NCBI GenBank assembly: GCA_014058105.1 | Contig: JACGCM010000440.1 | Location: 1,240,001-1,304,000, forward strand | Length of the DNA: 64,000 nucleotides | Origin: Kingdonia uniflora | Lineage: Eukaryota; Streptophyta; Magnoliopsida; Ranunculales; Circaeasteraceae | Direction: 5' to 3' | Shown: piece by piece, positions 11,036-21,957 of the stretch | Position numbering within the stretch: the first letter of the stretch is position 1 | How the letters are laid out: each line of letters begins with the position of its first letter | The notes under the pieces: model-generated | Seen by the model: the letters and a program-made list of their open reading frames with translations, nothing else | The model's database searches: none | Told to the model about the DNA's origin: nothing | Program-made: the position numbers and the translations under genes

Positions 11036-13230
11036 GAACTTGGTATTAACAGACATAAAAAAGCAAATAACAGGTTTGAGAAGATATAAAAGTCTCAGGC
11101 AAAGAGACTAATAACAGAGGTTAGAGCCAGCAAGAAGAGAGAGGCTAATGGAGAGAAGCGTGTGGCTTTACCAAAGGCTACTAAGTTGGATTTTATAGAT
11201 ATGCTAGAATCTACTACGTCGACCAAGTTAGCTCAAATTTTTTTGAAGAAGAGGGTTGTGAAGCGTGGCCTGGCCTCTAAAACCCCGGGGAGTGGTAAGG
11301 TCGAGGGGGAGCAAAAGAGAAGTGGGTAGATTCTCCTACTGAAGTAACTGAGGCAAAGGTTGTAGAGAATCGACCAGTTGAGGAAGACGAGCTGAGAGTT
11401 ATGGAGAACAGGGTGAGGCTTGCAGCTCGCAAGGGTACTGAAGAGATGAACACCTCTATATAGTTGGTGCTGAGCAAAATGGTAAGTTTCGGTGACTTGT
11501 ATGTTTATGAACTTTGTATTTTGATTCGAGCTCAAAATATGTTTGATTTATTGTAGGCTGCTCGTTTGCTGAAGGGGATCTGCCTCGGGACCAAGGAGGG
11601 AAAAGCTATGCTGGAGAATGGGAAGGTGGAGCTCGAGATGAAAGTGGCTCGATTGAAGTTTAATCTGGCTCTAGAGGCGAAGTGAGTGGATTCTATGAAG
11701 GCTGCGCTGGAGGCACAGATTAGCAAGCTGAAAGAAGAAGTGCAGAGAAGCCTAGATGAGGTGGTAGTTCAGCGAGATAGACTCGGGCACCAACTCCTTT
11801 TAGTAGGGTACTTCAAAGTTGAGGTTAAAGCTATTATGGTGGGCATCTACGTCAAAGAGGATGAGGTGGAAGAGGATATCCCTGGTATGGTAGGAGGGTT
11901 GGATGGTATCTCTCCTGGGACTGAGTTAGAAAACCAGGGGAAGATAATGAAAAACTAGAGTAAAAGTAATAAATTTTTGGTTGTATGTTTATGTGGGGTT
12001 TGAGAACTGTAATTTTATGGAATATTATTTTATAGGATAAACTTCTGTAGGCTAAGAGATGTTTGTAAACCTTGTTTGTAGGAACTTAAGGATATGCGCC
12101 TCAGAATTAAAGAATTAAAGAATGAGCTTGCTAAGGAGAAAGATGCCTCAACGTCCTTATTGACTTTGCAAGCGGAGCTACAGGTTAGAGAAGAGCAAGA
12201 AATATTTGATTTGAAGATGACGAGCCAGGCAGAATTGAGGACGACGAACGAGCTAGGCATAATCATATTAAGTAGCGGTGAAGGCGAAGGAGCATAATGA
12301 TATTATGCCCCGCGTAGATAGACAAATGGAGTGGCAAGACGGACGATATAAAAAGTTGTAAAAGCATTACCAGAGATTGAGATAGAGTATTTCCAAGGTT
12401 GTTAAGCCCGTAGCAACGCGCTCACAGATGTTAATGGTTGTTATTGCCTATTTTGTAGAAGAAGTGAGAAAAATTGAGTTTGAGAGGGATACCTTGTACG
12501 ACTGTCTGTCGGGAAGAGGATGTATTTGTAAAGCCCATATAGATCGAGGAAACTGTATGTATGCCATAAAAATGGAGCTAGGTTCTTGACCTGTTGAATT
12601 GGTAGAGCAAGGTATGATTACTATATCTGCTCGAGGTCCAAATTTTATGGCTGAATGGCCTTCTGCTATAGGGGAAGGCGTAGCTGACCTCCCATCAAGA
12701 GAGAAGAACCTTTAGAAGTGGCTTGTAGATGTAACCTGTAGAAGTTTCTGTAGTTGTAGACATATTGAGAGATAAAAGCTAGTTTTACCTTTACTTTATC
12801 TTATGTCTGTTAGAGATATTTGATTGAAAACTAGTATGACCTTTGTTTTAATCGAAGATAAATGTATAAATGGGCGATTGAAAGCTAGTATTACCTTTGC
12901 TTTAATCTGTTTAGAAGTCGATTAAAAACTAGTTTTACCTGTGCTTTATCTTATGTCTATTAGTGATCTTTGATTAAAAACTAGTACGACCTTTGTTTTA
13001 ATCACAGATAAATGTATAGATGGGCAATTGAAAGTTAGTATTACCTTTGCTTTAATCTGTTTAGAAGTCGATTGAAAGATAGTTTTACCTTTACTTTAAT
13101 CGGTCTAGAGGTCTATTGAAAGGTAGTTTTACCTTTATTTTAATCTATTTAGAGGTTGATTGAAATTTAGAATTACCTTTGCTTTAATCTGTTTAGAGGT
13201 CAATTGAAAGCTAGTATTACCTTTTATTTA
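11036..13230 (+). pseudogene. Fragment of a Tat-element antisense coiled-coil gene (second copy)
   Basis: Collinear with 18447-21800 of the large Tat element: the KLAQ/F-KR region, the ATG|gtaagt...ttgtag|GCT intron, the heptad-rich segment, and the C-terminal cysteine motif CLSGRGCICKAHIDRGNC. The visible intron here is 11482-11556 (75 bp). Relative to the larger copy, about 1.3 kb corresponding to 19620-20935 is deleted. The segment 11569-11958 contains a recognisable family stretch, VGGLDGISPGTELENQG. The protein is of unknown function and is found with plant Tat retrotransposons. This copy is incomplete at both ends and has stops. Confidence 0.75.
12775..13225. repeat. Minisatellite, about 44-bp unit (Tat 3' region)
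   Basis: Tandem diverged units built around GAAAGCTAGTATTACCTT followed by TGCTTTAATCTGTTTAGAAG. Roughly ten units are present, some with a longer spacer containing 'gataaatgtatagatggg'. The same array occurs at 21475-21800 in the intact Tat element, immediately downstream of the coiled-coil gene. It therefore came with the Tat segment. Confidence 0.85.
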
Positions 13231-13235
13231 TCACG

Positions 13236-13834
13236 TGTAGAGACCATAAACCACAATCAAACCCCAAAGATCGTAACTGGAAAACTGATACCACTTAATC
13301 CATAATATGAAGAGAAACCCTAAATAGTAGAAAAGTTCAAAGAACACAGAAATTGGATGGGAAAAGTCCCTTTAAGAGCTTCAATTGCTCAAATCAATTA
13401 ATTATAACTTGAACTTCTCTAAACCCTAAGCTTCTTCCTCAGAACTCTTATTGAACTAACATAGATTTAGAAAAATAACCTAACTCCCCCTTATATATGA
13501 GGGAATTAAAAATACAAATATAACGCATCTTGAGGCAAAAGTATGCCTCAAAAATATAACCAACGCCAAGCTTGTTCGAACGAAAAAGGGAGTCGTTCGA
13601 ACGACTTTACGCCAATTGGTCTAAAACCCTAGAAACTTGACAAGTCGCTTGAACGGCATGACAACTCATTCGAATAAAAATTTGTCAATGGGCCAAATTT
13701 TAGTGAGCATGAAAAGAGTCGTTCGAACGATATTGGGAGTCGTTCGAACAACTGGGTCATTTAAACGACTCTCAACCTCGCTCGAATAACTTTTACTAAA
13801 GCCTCAAACGTTCCGAGATCCACCTGGATCAACA
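13236..13834. repeat. LTR-like repeat, right copy (R)
   Basis: About 599 bp running from TGTAGAGACCATAAACC to CACCTGGATCAACA, so it has TG...CA ends as LTRs do. It contains several copies of the palindrome GTCGTTCGAACGAC (13592-13605, 13718-13730, variant 13739-13752). The right neighbour is copia coding sequence and the left neighbour is the Tat minisatellite. The partner is 10658-11030. The flanking bases (tcacg, tgcaa) do not form a duplication with each other or with those around L. Confidence 0.6.
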
Positions 13835-14029
13835 TGCAAAGCCCTTTCCCATAAAACTTTCCCCCTTAGTTATAATTTACTGGTTTGAGCCAATGGTCTA
13901 CTAAAATCCTACCTTGTTGAGAAGAAAATTGAAGACAAGATTTTTCCTCATTTCAGGAGTACTCATCACATCCTTCAGAGTTACTGTCCATTTAGAGGTA
14001 AATACCAGTTCAATATCTCCACTGCATAA
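13835..14029 (-). pseudogene. Ty1/copia fragment: protease end and pre-integrase region
   Basis: Minus-strand translation gives GDIELVFTS, TLKDVMSTPEMRKNL and NFLLNKVGF, then KGFAC. This is the stretch between protease and integrase of copia polyproteins (the gag-pre-integrase domain). The upstream half lies on the other side of the Tat insertion, ending at 28168. The reading frame runs straight across when the insertion and one target duplication are skipped. The 13834 side is interrupted before the integrase core. Confidence 0.85.
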
Positions 14030-14626
14030 TATAATAGCCTAATTTCGTAGTTCAAAATGGCTCGAAATTAACTCTTACACCAATGTACCTGTGACAAAAA
14101 CTAATGTAAAGCAAGAAATGAAACAAGTAATTTAGCGTGGAAAACCTTTGAATAGGTAAAAAACCAAGACCTCGAGTTGAGGGTTTTAGTAACAGTAACT
14201 TTTACTGTATAAGGTTGATATCTTATTACAAGTGATTTCTCGAACTTGAAATACTTGATCTTGTAAGTAAGAAGTTTTGTGATATTCATAATCTAGAAAT
14301 TCCTATGTTAGAGTCTAGAAAATTTGGGTTTTCTTGGTCCCTGTATCTTCTAGAACATTTTCTTTTAATAGACCTTACCCGTAGCTCGTTATCGTGAAGT
14401 AAGTTCTCCGAATAATGAGGTAAGTGGTGGTTGACTGTATAACTGCTGAGTTCGTGGGAGACATGTATCTTTGACTTGTTCATATTCTTCTATTATGTTT
14501 GATCCACATTATTTATTAGTTCATGGTCTAGGTCGCAATGCTGACTATTTATGTTACGTGTTAAATGCGTGAGTCTTATATGGAGGTAATTTGAATTTGA
14601 GTTAGGTCAATTGATAGGTCCATATA
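14030..14626 (-). repeat. Tat element 3' LTR
   Basis: 597 bp aligning throughout with 27568-28167. Shared blocks include 'cctttgaataggtaaaa', 'gagggttttagtaacag' and 'ccgaataatgaggtaagtgg'. The ends have decayed from TG...CA to TA...TA. The many single-base differences from the other LTR show that the insertion is not recent. Confidence 0.92.
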
Positions 14627-16132
14627 ATTGCCTCCGCACAACTGAAGGCACGAGTGGCTTTGGTTGAGAAAGAACTTATGGATTTGTGGTATTGGAAGTT
14701 AAAAAGATTGATGTATTAATGGTGATTTGACTGGTTGGGGTATTCAGTATTTTTTTATGGAGGGATATATCTGGCTTTATGAGATATAAATGATTGATGT
14801 AATTGACGCTTGGGGTTCCGCGAGTGGCTCTTCTTTGAATGATGTTGCTTTGGAAATGTACCTGAGCATTAAATATGAATTTGTGGTGTTGTAATATTCT
14901 TTGTAATTTATGAGTGATAATGGTGAAGACCCGGAGAATGGTATATGAAGAAAAATTTTCCTATTGAATTACAGAGATTAAAGTTGAGATACTTTGGCGA
15001 TCAATCTGTGGAGATGCCCACCCCAATTACTGTTCCACTGACGTATCACAGTATGTCAGAAGATGAAGCGGCTGAAGCTAGGAGAAATTTTACTGTATGT
15101 GGAGATTTTATTATGTTGTCTTGACAGGCAAGAAACATTAGAAGTATCTTCACATCCTTGCAGAGGACAAGGTTGAGGAGACATATGTGGGGGCCGGTGT
15201 AACTGATAGGTAGTATTACCGATATCATGTGGAGGACTTGATTCAAAGGTAGGACTCCTTTTTTTCACCATCAACTCTTTGTTGGTTGGGGTTATGGAGG
15301 AGGAGGCAATGGTGGTGTATGAGAGAGATGGTGATTGGAAGTCTTGCCCCTGTACAATTATTATATCTTGGCGCTAAGAATACCTTATATTTGAAGAGTT
15401 GGTTCAAGCACTGACACCCTTGCTTCCATGTCTAGACTTCGACCAAACTCAGCTTCTTATCAAAATAAATAGTATGAAGAAAGATGGATGCTCAGTTATT
15501 TCCAGTTTTAACTTTGCTTCAGAAGATTCTTGGAGTGAAACATCACTAAAAACTGATATGATTTTGAGAATGAACTGAAAGACTTGTTATTTGTAAAGTA
15601 CCTGAAAGACTTGTAATTTGTAAAGTATATGTAATTGTTATTCGAGCTTAATAAAAATGTTTTATGCAAACTCTGTGTTCATAGATAGAATTAACTCTTG
15701 TGATTGAAATTGAGTTATAAGAATTACAAATATGTATGATTAGAGGACGAAATGTAATATTTGAGATTGAACTAGAAAGTATATTTTAGCAATTGAACTA
15801 TGAAAAATTTGTCTGTGAAATAGTAGATGTGTTAAAATCTATTTCGAGCTGAATAAATTATAGAATTATGGGGGGAGAGTATCTTAGAAGATATATAATT
15901 GACAGGAATTAAAAGTTCAAGCTCATGGAGATCTCACTTGAAATGTTTGATTGGGGGATAGATTGTGATGAATAGGTCAAAATGAGGTAGGACAAAACCA
16001 AAGAGGTTGATGTGGACAGATAAGGTCAAATAACTTTTTATCAAGATCTTAGGGTTTCCAGTTATAAAGAAACAAATTAAATATATGTACAGAATTTGGG
16101 GGATTTGAAATCATTTCGAAAATTGTATATAT
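14627..16132. other. Tat internal region with no recognised gene
   Basis: Lies between the 3' LTR and the small open frame at 16133. Purine-rich on the plus strand with short interrupted frames, for example around 14930-15240, that look like remains of coding exons. I could not match them to a family. No strong polypurine tract is visible next to the LTR; the nearest minus-strand purine run is only GGAGG. Confidence 0.4.
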
Positions 16133-16525
16133 ATGGGGGAATGTGATTTAAAGAGGAGGAAGAAAGGCAATATGGTAAGGACTCGATCTGTGAGTGTTCG
16201 TCAAGCTGTTGAAGGGCGGTTGGCAATAAAGATAGCTGAAGTGCGTGAGAGGATTTTTAGGTTCTTAGACTATGATTCTGATTTACCTAAATCTGAAGTG
16301 CAGTTCGAAGGCTTAGATTTGAGGGCGAGGGAACTTGCGATTGGGCATCATTTTTATTCAGAGATATTTCGTAAATTGATTCAGGAGCCTGCAGCTCGAA
16401 AAGAGGTCGTGAGGCAAATTGTTGAAGAAGAGATTGGAGAGGAAAATATGAGGATTGCTGGGGGCGAATTGATTAGGTGTGGCCTTCCAGAACATCTGAG
16501 ATGGTATATGTGTAATTATTTGTGA
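16133..16525 (+). CDS. Uncharacterised 130-residue open frame inside the Tat element
   Basis: An intact frame with a charged, probably helical protein: a basic start (KRRKK), then alternating acidic and basic helices such as AEVRERIFRFLDYDSDLPKSE and a C-terminal GLPEHLRWYMCNYL. No transmembrane segment or signal peptide. I do not recognise the family. An internal Met (MVRTRSVSVRQ) is an alternative start. It is on the same strand as the coiled-coil gene 1.5-5 kb downstream and may be its first exon or a separate small gene. The lack of stops over 393 bp, against decayed surroundings, is suggestive but short enough to be chance. Confidence 0.35.
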   Translation: MGECDLKRRKKGNMVRTRSVSVRQAVEGRLAIKIAEVRERIFRFLDYDSDLPKSEVQFEGLDLRARELAIGHHFYSEIFRKLIQEPAARKEVVRQIVEEEIGEENMRIAGGELIRCGLPEHLRWYMCNYL

Positions 16526-17982
16526 GGGAGTAAATTGTATGAGGTTGAATGACAGTAATTAAAACATAGTTAGAATGATGTTTTGAATATGTTATCTTTT
16601 GTTACAAATATTGTTTGTGACTGTTGTAAATAAAAAATTTGAATTTGAAATGTGAGAATTTTAGAAATCACGTCAGCAGTTTTATAAATAGTAGAAGCAA
16701 GAATAGAAAAAGCTGGTAGCTTTGATTTTTGCTTCATGTGTAATTGCAGGGAAAGTTTGATTTCATGTAAGTGTTGAGTCATTATGAGTATATGAAGGTC
16801 AGAGGGAGATTTGGGTAGGAGAGATGAGGATATATTAAAATATAGGATATGGGGCAATGATGGGAAGATATTTTTGTCGAAGAGGTGTAAAACGTCTGAC
16901 ATTTATTATGGAAGGGACGCCTAGATTCCAAAACTAAGGGCGGCTCGTGCGAGGCCCAATAACTGCCAGCAGTTAGAGAGATAAACTATAAATAATGCTT
17001 CGTCTTCCTCATTTAAGCATTTATCAACTTCTGAAAAATTGAAGAACAGTGGGAAAGAAAAGAGAAAAAATAATAGAGATTCACATGAGAGATTAGATGA
17101 GAGTGACTAACAAGTAAGGTGAGAGAAAGTTACAGAGATAGAGTCGTGAGGGTGGTTATACAACATTATTATGAATGAAGGATTTGATGCTGCTTCAGAT
17201 TCATATTCAGACGTTGAAGGTTAGTAGATGATTTATGATATTGTGAAGGTGATTTGTTGAAAGTTTTTTGTGGTTTTTAAAATTTGAAAAATTGCTATTT
17301 ATAGTAATTTTGCAAAATATTGTCGATATATGTGTACAAAACAGATACGATATGATATACCTATATGTATGATGGATGTATGGTAAATGTGTGCATGGAT
17401 TTGTAAAAGATAATGATAGAATACCTGATCTTGTATGTAGGTCGAGCGTGAGGAATATCTCTGTAGAATCAAACCTCATCCTTAAACTTGTAATTGAGAT
17501 AGAGACTTTACCTGATATAGAGGCATTGACCTCTGGTCATTTGGCTGATTCTGATAATGTAAAATCTATAAATGTAAAATCAGATAGGAAGGACGAAGTG
17601 GTACATGCTAAATTTCTAGATTTCCCAGGATAATTGGTATCATACCCTCTAAACTTTGATGTGTTTAGAAAGTTTTGTAAATCTAAGGCTCTTGTAGGTA
17701 AAAATATGGGATAACGTTATAGAACATGCTGGTAGGCAGTTCCGGGGATGTACTGTAGTATCTGGGGAAGAACATTTCTTTTTATTTCTTGATTTAGAGA
17801 AGCGAAAATCGGATAGGGGAGTGGAATAATCGATCTCCTTAGAGTATTATGATGGGAATGTCCAAGGTGACTTGGAAGAGGATTTTTTGTGTTGCCTGTC
17901 TCAGTTTGAGTATGAGTTGAGTTTGCCACTTAGCAATCTTACAAAAGAGATAATGAATACCATAGGGGCTTGTCTTGCCTAA
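16526..17982. other. Tat internal region, decayed coding traces
   Basis: An 85-residue open stretch at 17376-17633 on the plus strand (SNLILKLVIEIETLPDIEAL) and interrupted frames up to 17982 may be upstream exons of the antisense coiled-coil gene. No domain is recognised and no boundary can be set. Confidence 0.35.
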
Positions 17983-20900
17983 TTGAATAGGAACATATGG
18001 GAGGTGATCAATATTTATGAGTGTTTAAATAGGTTGTGGGAGGGGAATGAGGTGGAGAGGAAAATATCTCCTGAAGATGTTTTGCAGTTTTATGATTTGA
18101 AAAATTATTCTGTAACTGGTGGTGCATACTTTTGTTTGAACTCATCTCGACTGCTTTTCTTCGATCTGAATTCAGCAGATCGGATGTAGAATGATAATGT
18201 GATATGGGTAAAAGGTGATTGCCTTCAGGCAGAAGCTGTAAAACCCATGGAACTTCTGTATAGGACTGGGAAGAAAAGTAAGTAATAGTGTATAATATTA
18301 AACTGCCGTAATTGAAGGTTGTTCTGTTGTTTGATAATGTGTTGTGTTTGTTTTACAGGTCCTCAGTCGAAGGTGACGAAGAAGGAGTCCTTATTAGATA
18401 CTGTTGCTCGAGAAGGTGTTGAGCTCGAGGTAATTCTGAAGGAGCTTGGTATTATCAGACATAAAAAAACTAATAGCAGATCTGAGATGGTACATAAGTC
18501 TCAAGCAAAGAGACTAATCACGGGGGTTGGAGCCAGCAAGAAGATAGGGGCTGATGGAGAGAAGCGTATGGCTTTTCCAAAGGCTACTGAGTTGGATTTT
18601 GCGGATGTGACAAAATTTACTACGTCGAGCAAGTTAGCTCAGAAGTTTCTGAAGAAGATGGTTATAAAGCGTGGCCCGACCTCTAGAACCATAGGGATTA
18701 TTAAGGTTAAGGGGGAAGCAAAAGAGAGGTGGGTAGATTCTTCTACTGAAGTGACTGAGGTGAAGGTCGTGGAGATTTGACATGTTGCAGAAGGCGAGCT
18801 GGGAGTTGTAGAGGATAGGGTGAGGCTTGCGGCTTGCAAGGGTGTTGAAGAGTTGAGCGCCTCTGCATAATTGGAGCTGAGTAAAATGGTAAGTTTTAGT
18901 GACTTATATGTTTATAAACTTTGTATTGAGATTCGAGTTGAAGATATGTTTGATTTATTGTAGGCTACTCGTTTGTTGAAGGGGATCTGCCTCGGGATAG
19001 AGGAGGGGAAATCTTAGCTGGAAAATGGGAAGGTGGAGCTCAAGAAGAAGGTGGCTCGATTGAAGTTTGACCTGGCTCTGGAGGAGAAGCAACAGGATTT
19101 TGTGAAGGCTGCGCAAGAGGTACAGATTAGGGAGCTGACAGAAGAAGCGCAGAAGAACCTGGATGAGATGGTAGTTCAGCGAGATAGATTTGGGCGCCAA
19201 CTCCTTTTAGTGGGGGTACTCCAAAGCTGAGGTTAAAACTATTATGGAGGGCACCTAAGTCAAAGAGGATGGGGTGGAAGAGGATTTCCCTTGTATGGTA
19301 TGAGGGTTGGATGGTATCTCTCCCAGGACTGAGTTAGAGAACTAGGGGGAAGATAATGAACATGTAGAGTAAAAGTTTTGAATTTTTGGTTGTGTATTTA
19401 TGTGGGTTTGAGAGCTGTAATTTTATGGAATATTATTTTTTAGGATAAACTTCTGTAGGCTAATAGATGTTTGTAAACCTTTTTTTGTAGGAACTTAAGG
19501 ATATGCGCCTCAGAATTAAAGAATTAAAGAATGATCTTGCTAAGGAGAAAGACGCCTCAACGTCCTTGCTGACTTCGCAAGCGGAGTTACAGGTTAGAAA
19601 AGAGCAATAAATATTTAATTTGTATGCTGCATTACTGTAGAGCTGCAAAGCAAAATTTAGAAAAATAGAAATAAACCTTAGATATGTTAGAAGTTTTAGG
19701 GGCAATGGTAATCAAATGTGTCCAGATAATACCAAAGTGTTGAGAATGCTAAAACATAGAAAATGTGCTCCTTGAAATCGGAAGTAGGTGTAGTTGTCAT
19801 CGAATCGGGATCATACTTCGACCTTAAGTTTAGAAGCAGTCTTATAACTATGGAATGTCAGAAAATAGAAATTTGTTAGACATTTGAAAGTCTCCTATAT
19901 TATGATTGAATGCTGAGTGTTGTTGAATCAAACTTCATGTATTATTTTTGTGATGTAGGTTGAACTAGAGTCAGCTCGCTTGAGTGAATAAGAGACACTC
20001 TAATATAACCAAGACTATGCGGCGAAGTTTGATAAGATGAGAGAGGCAACTAAAGATATGGAAGATCAACACGTCAAAGTACATTTTAAATTTGTCGAGG
20101 CAACACAAACTGTTGATGACCTGACTCGGAAGATCGAGGGAAAAGATGCCAAAATTGAAAGATGGAAAAATGAGCCCACGGAGGCGAATAAGGAGACAGG
20201 GAAGCTCATAAGCTGGAATGGTGCTTTAATGGCAAAGAATAAGGAGGCGGACATGGCTAGATACCGTATCCTGTCATTAAAAAGGGCAGAGAAAGAGTTA
20301 TGGGGTTTTGTGGCCAGTCTGAAGGGCCAAATGATTAGTAAAATGAATGAGCAAGAGCAGACTCGAGCTGATCTTGTGAGTTCCAAAAATGAATTGGAGC
20401 GATTAAAGAGTGAAATGGTTGGGAAAGATATCAAGATGAAGAGAGCTCGAGCTGACCTATCCAAATATGAAATTGCAGTTGAGTAGTTGAGTGAGGCTTT
20501 ACCTACTAAAAATATAGATTACCGGATGGTTTAAAGACGATGGAATAAATTGAATGAGAGGGTAACCCAATTGATGACAGATTTGGCTATGACCAATTTG
20601 CGTGTCCAGAAGGCCGAGGCTGGAGACCGGTTGAAGAAGAATAAAGGCGATACTTGTGTTTCCATTGTAAAAGGGGATATGATTGACCTATCAGCTAAAA
20701 TTAGAGAGCTGGAAGGAGATGTAGCTCGCATTCAAGCTCACGTACAAAGAGGAAATGAACGTTTAAGGGAGAGCCAAAGTAAGTTGGATATGGCATATAA
20801 CAGAGAGTAGGAGTTAGAGTGGGCAATCAGGGGTAAGGATTAATTGATAAGGAAAAAAGATGAATTGTTAAAGAAGTCTCCTTCTGAGGGAAGTATAGGT

Positions 20901-21308
20901 AAATACAGGAAGTTTGAGGAACTTCATACTCAGGTGGCAGAATTGAGAACGACAAACCAGGTAGAGTCAGATAAAGTAGCGGAGAAGGCGAATGAGCATA
21001 ATAATATTATATCCCGCATAGATAGACACATGGAGTGGCAAGATGGACTGCATAAAAATTTGCAAAAGCGTTACCAGAGATTGAGATAGAGTTTTTCCAT
21101 GAAAATTATGCTCGAAGCAACGCGCTCACAGATGCTAATGGTTGTTATTGCCTATTTTGTAGAGGAAGTGAGAAGAATTGAGTTCGAGAGGGATACCTTA
21201 CACGATTGTCTGTCAAGAAGAAGATATATTTGTAAAGCCAATATAGATCGAGGAAACTGTATGAATACCATAGAAACAGAGCTAGGTTCTAGACCTGTTG
21301 AATTGTAG
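17983..21308 (+). pseudogene. Antisense, intron-containing coiled-coil gene of the Tat element
   Basis: Runs opposite to gag-pol. A first block (17983-18277: YFCLNSSRLLFF..., then WVKGDC) resembles the plant 'putative gypsy-type transposon' domain. An intron follows at 18278-18358 (gtaagt...ttacag), then an exon with a basic KRLITGVGASKK region, and a second intron at 18889-18963 (75 bp). Acceptors are also seen near 19490 and 19962. Long heptad-rich exons (20037-20486, 20550-20810, 20844-21089) predict extended coiled coil. The end carries a Cys motif, CLSRRRYICKANIDRGNC. Such additional ORFs are known from Tat elements, but their function is not established. Several stops break it. Confidence 0.7.
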
Positions 21309-21474
21309 AGCAAGGTAGGGTTAATGTATCTGCTCGAGCTCTAGATTTTATGGCAGAATGGCCTCCTGTTATAGGTGAAGGCATAACTGACCTCCCATCA
21401 AGAGAGAAGAACCTTTAGAAGTGACTTGTAGATGTAACCTGTAGAAGTTTCTGTAGTTGTAGACATATTGTGAG

Positions 21475-21800
21475 ATAAAAGCTAGTTTTACCTTTGCTTT
21501 ATCTTATGCCTGTTATAGATCTTTGATTTAAAACTAGTCTGACCTTTGTTTTAATCGTAGATAAATGTATTGATGAGCAATTGAAAGATAGTATTACCTT
21601 TGCTTTAATCTGTTTAGTAGTTGATTGAAATCTACTTTTACATTTGCTTTATCTTACGGTTGTTAGAGATCTTTGATTGAAAACTAGTATAACCTTTGTT
21701 TTAATCGCAGATAAATGTATAGATGGACGATTGAACGCTAGTATTACCTTTTCTTTAATATGCTTAGAAGTGGATTGAAAGCTAATATTACCTTTGCTTT
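21475..21800. repeat. Minisatellite in the Tat 3' region
   Basis: Diverged tandem units of about 44 bp (GAAAACTAGTATAACCTT...GTTTTAATC) matching the array at 12775-13225. Placed between the end of integrase and the end of the antisense gene. Hypervariable tandem repeats in this position are documented for Tat-type elements and can seed satellite DNA. Confidence 0.85.
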
Positions 21801-21957
21801 AATCTATGTAATGCAGTAGAACTACGTAAGTAGAGAGTAATGTGAGAAAAAACTTAAAAGTTTTAATTGAGTAGAATATAATGTACACTATTTGGAGATG
21901 GAAATCTCACTTTTGGAATGGAAAGAACGAGAATATTAAAATGGAGAAACCAAGGGC

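Noticed and set aside
12775..13225. Regular repeats that could be read as a CRISPR array
   Set aside because: Units are contiguous and diverged without unique spacers, lie in plant retrotransposon DNA, and are duplicated in the Tat element; they are a minisatellite.
20066..20464. 132-residue minus-strand frame
   Set aside because: Shadow of the coiled-coil exon on the plus strand; Ser/Phe/Leu-rich without any motif.
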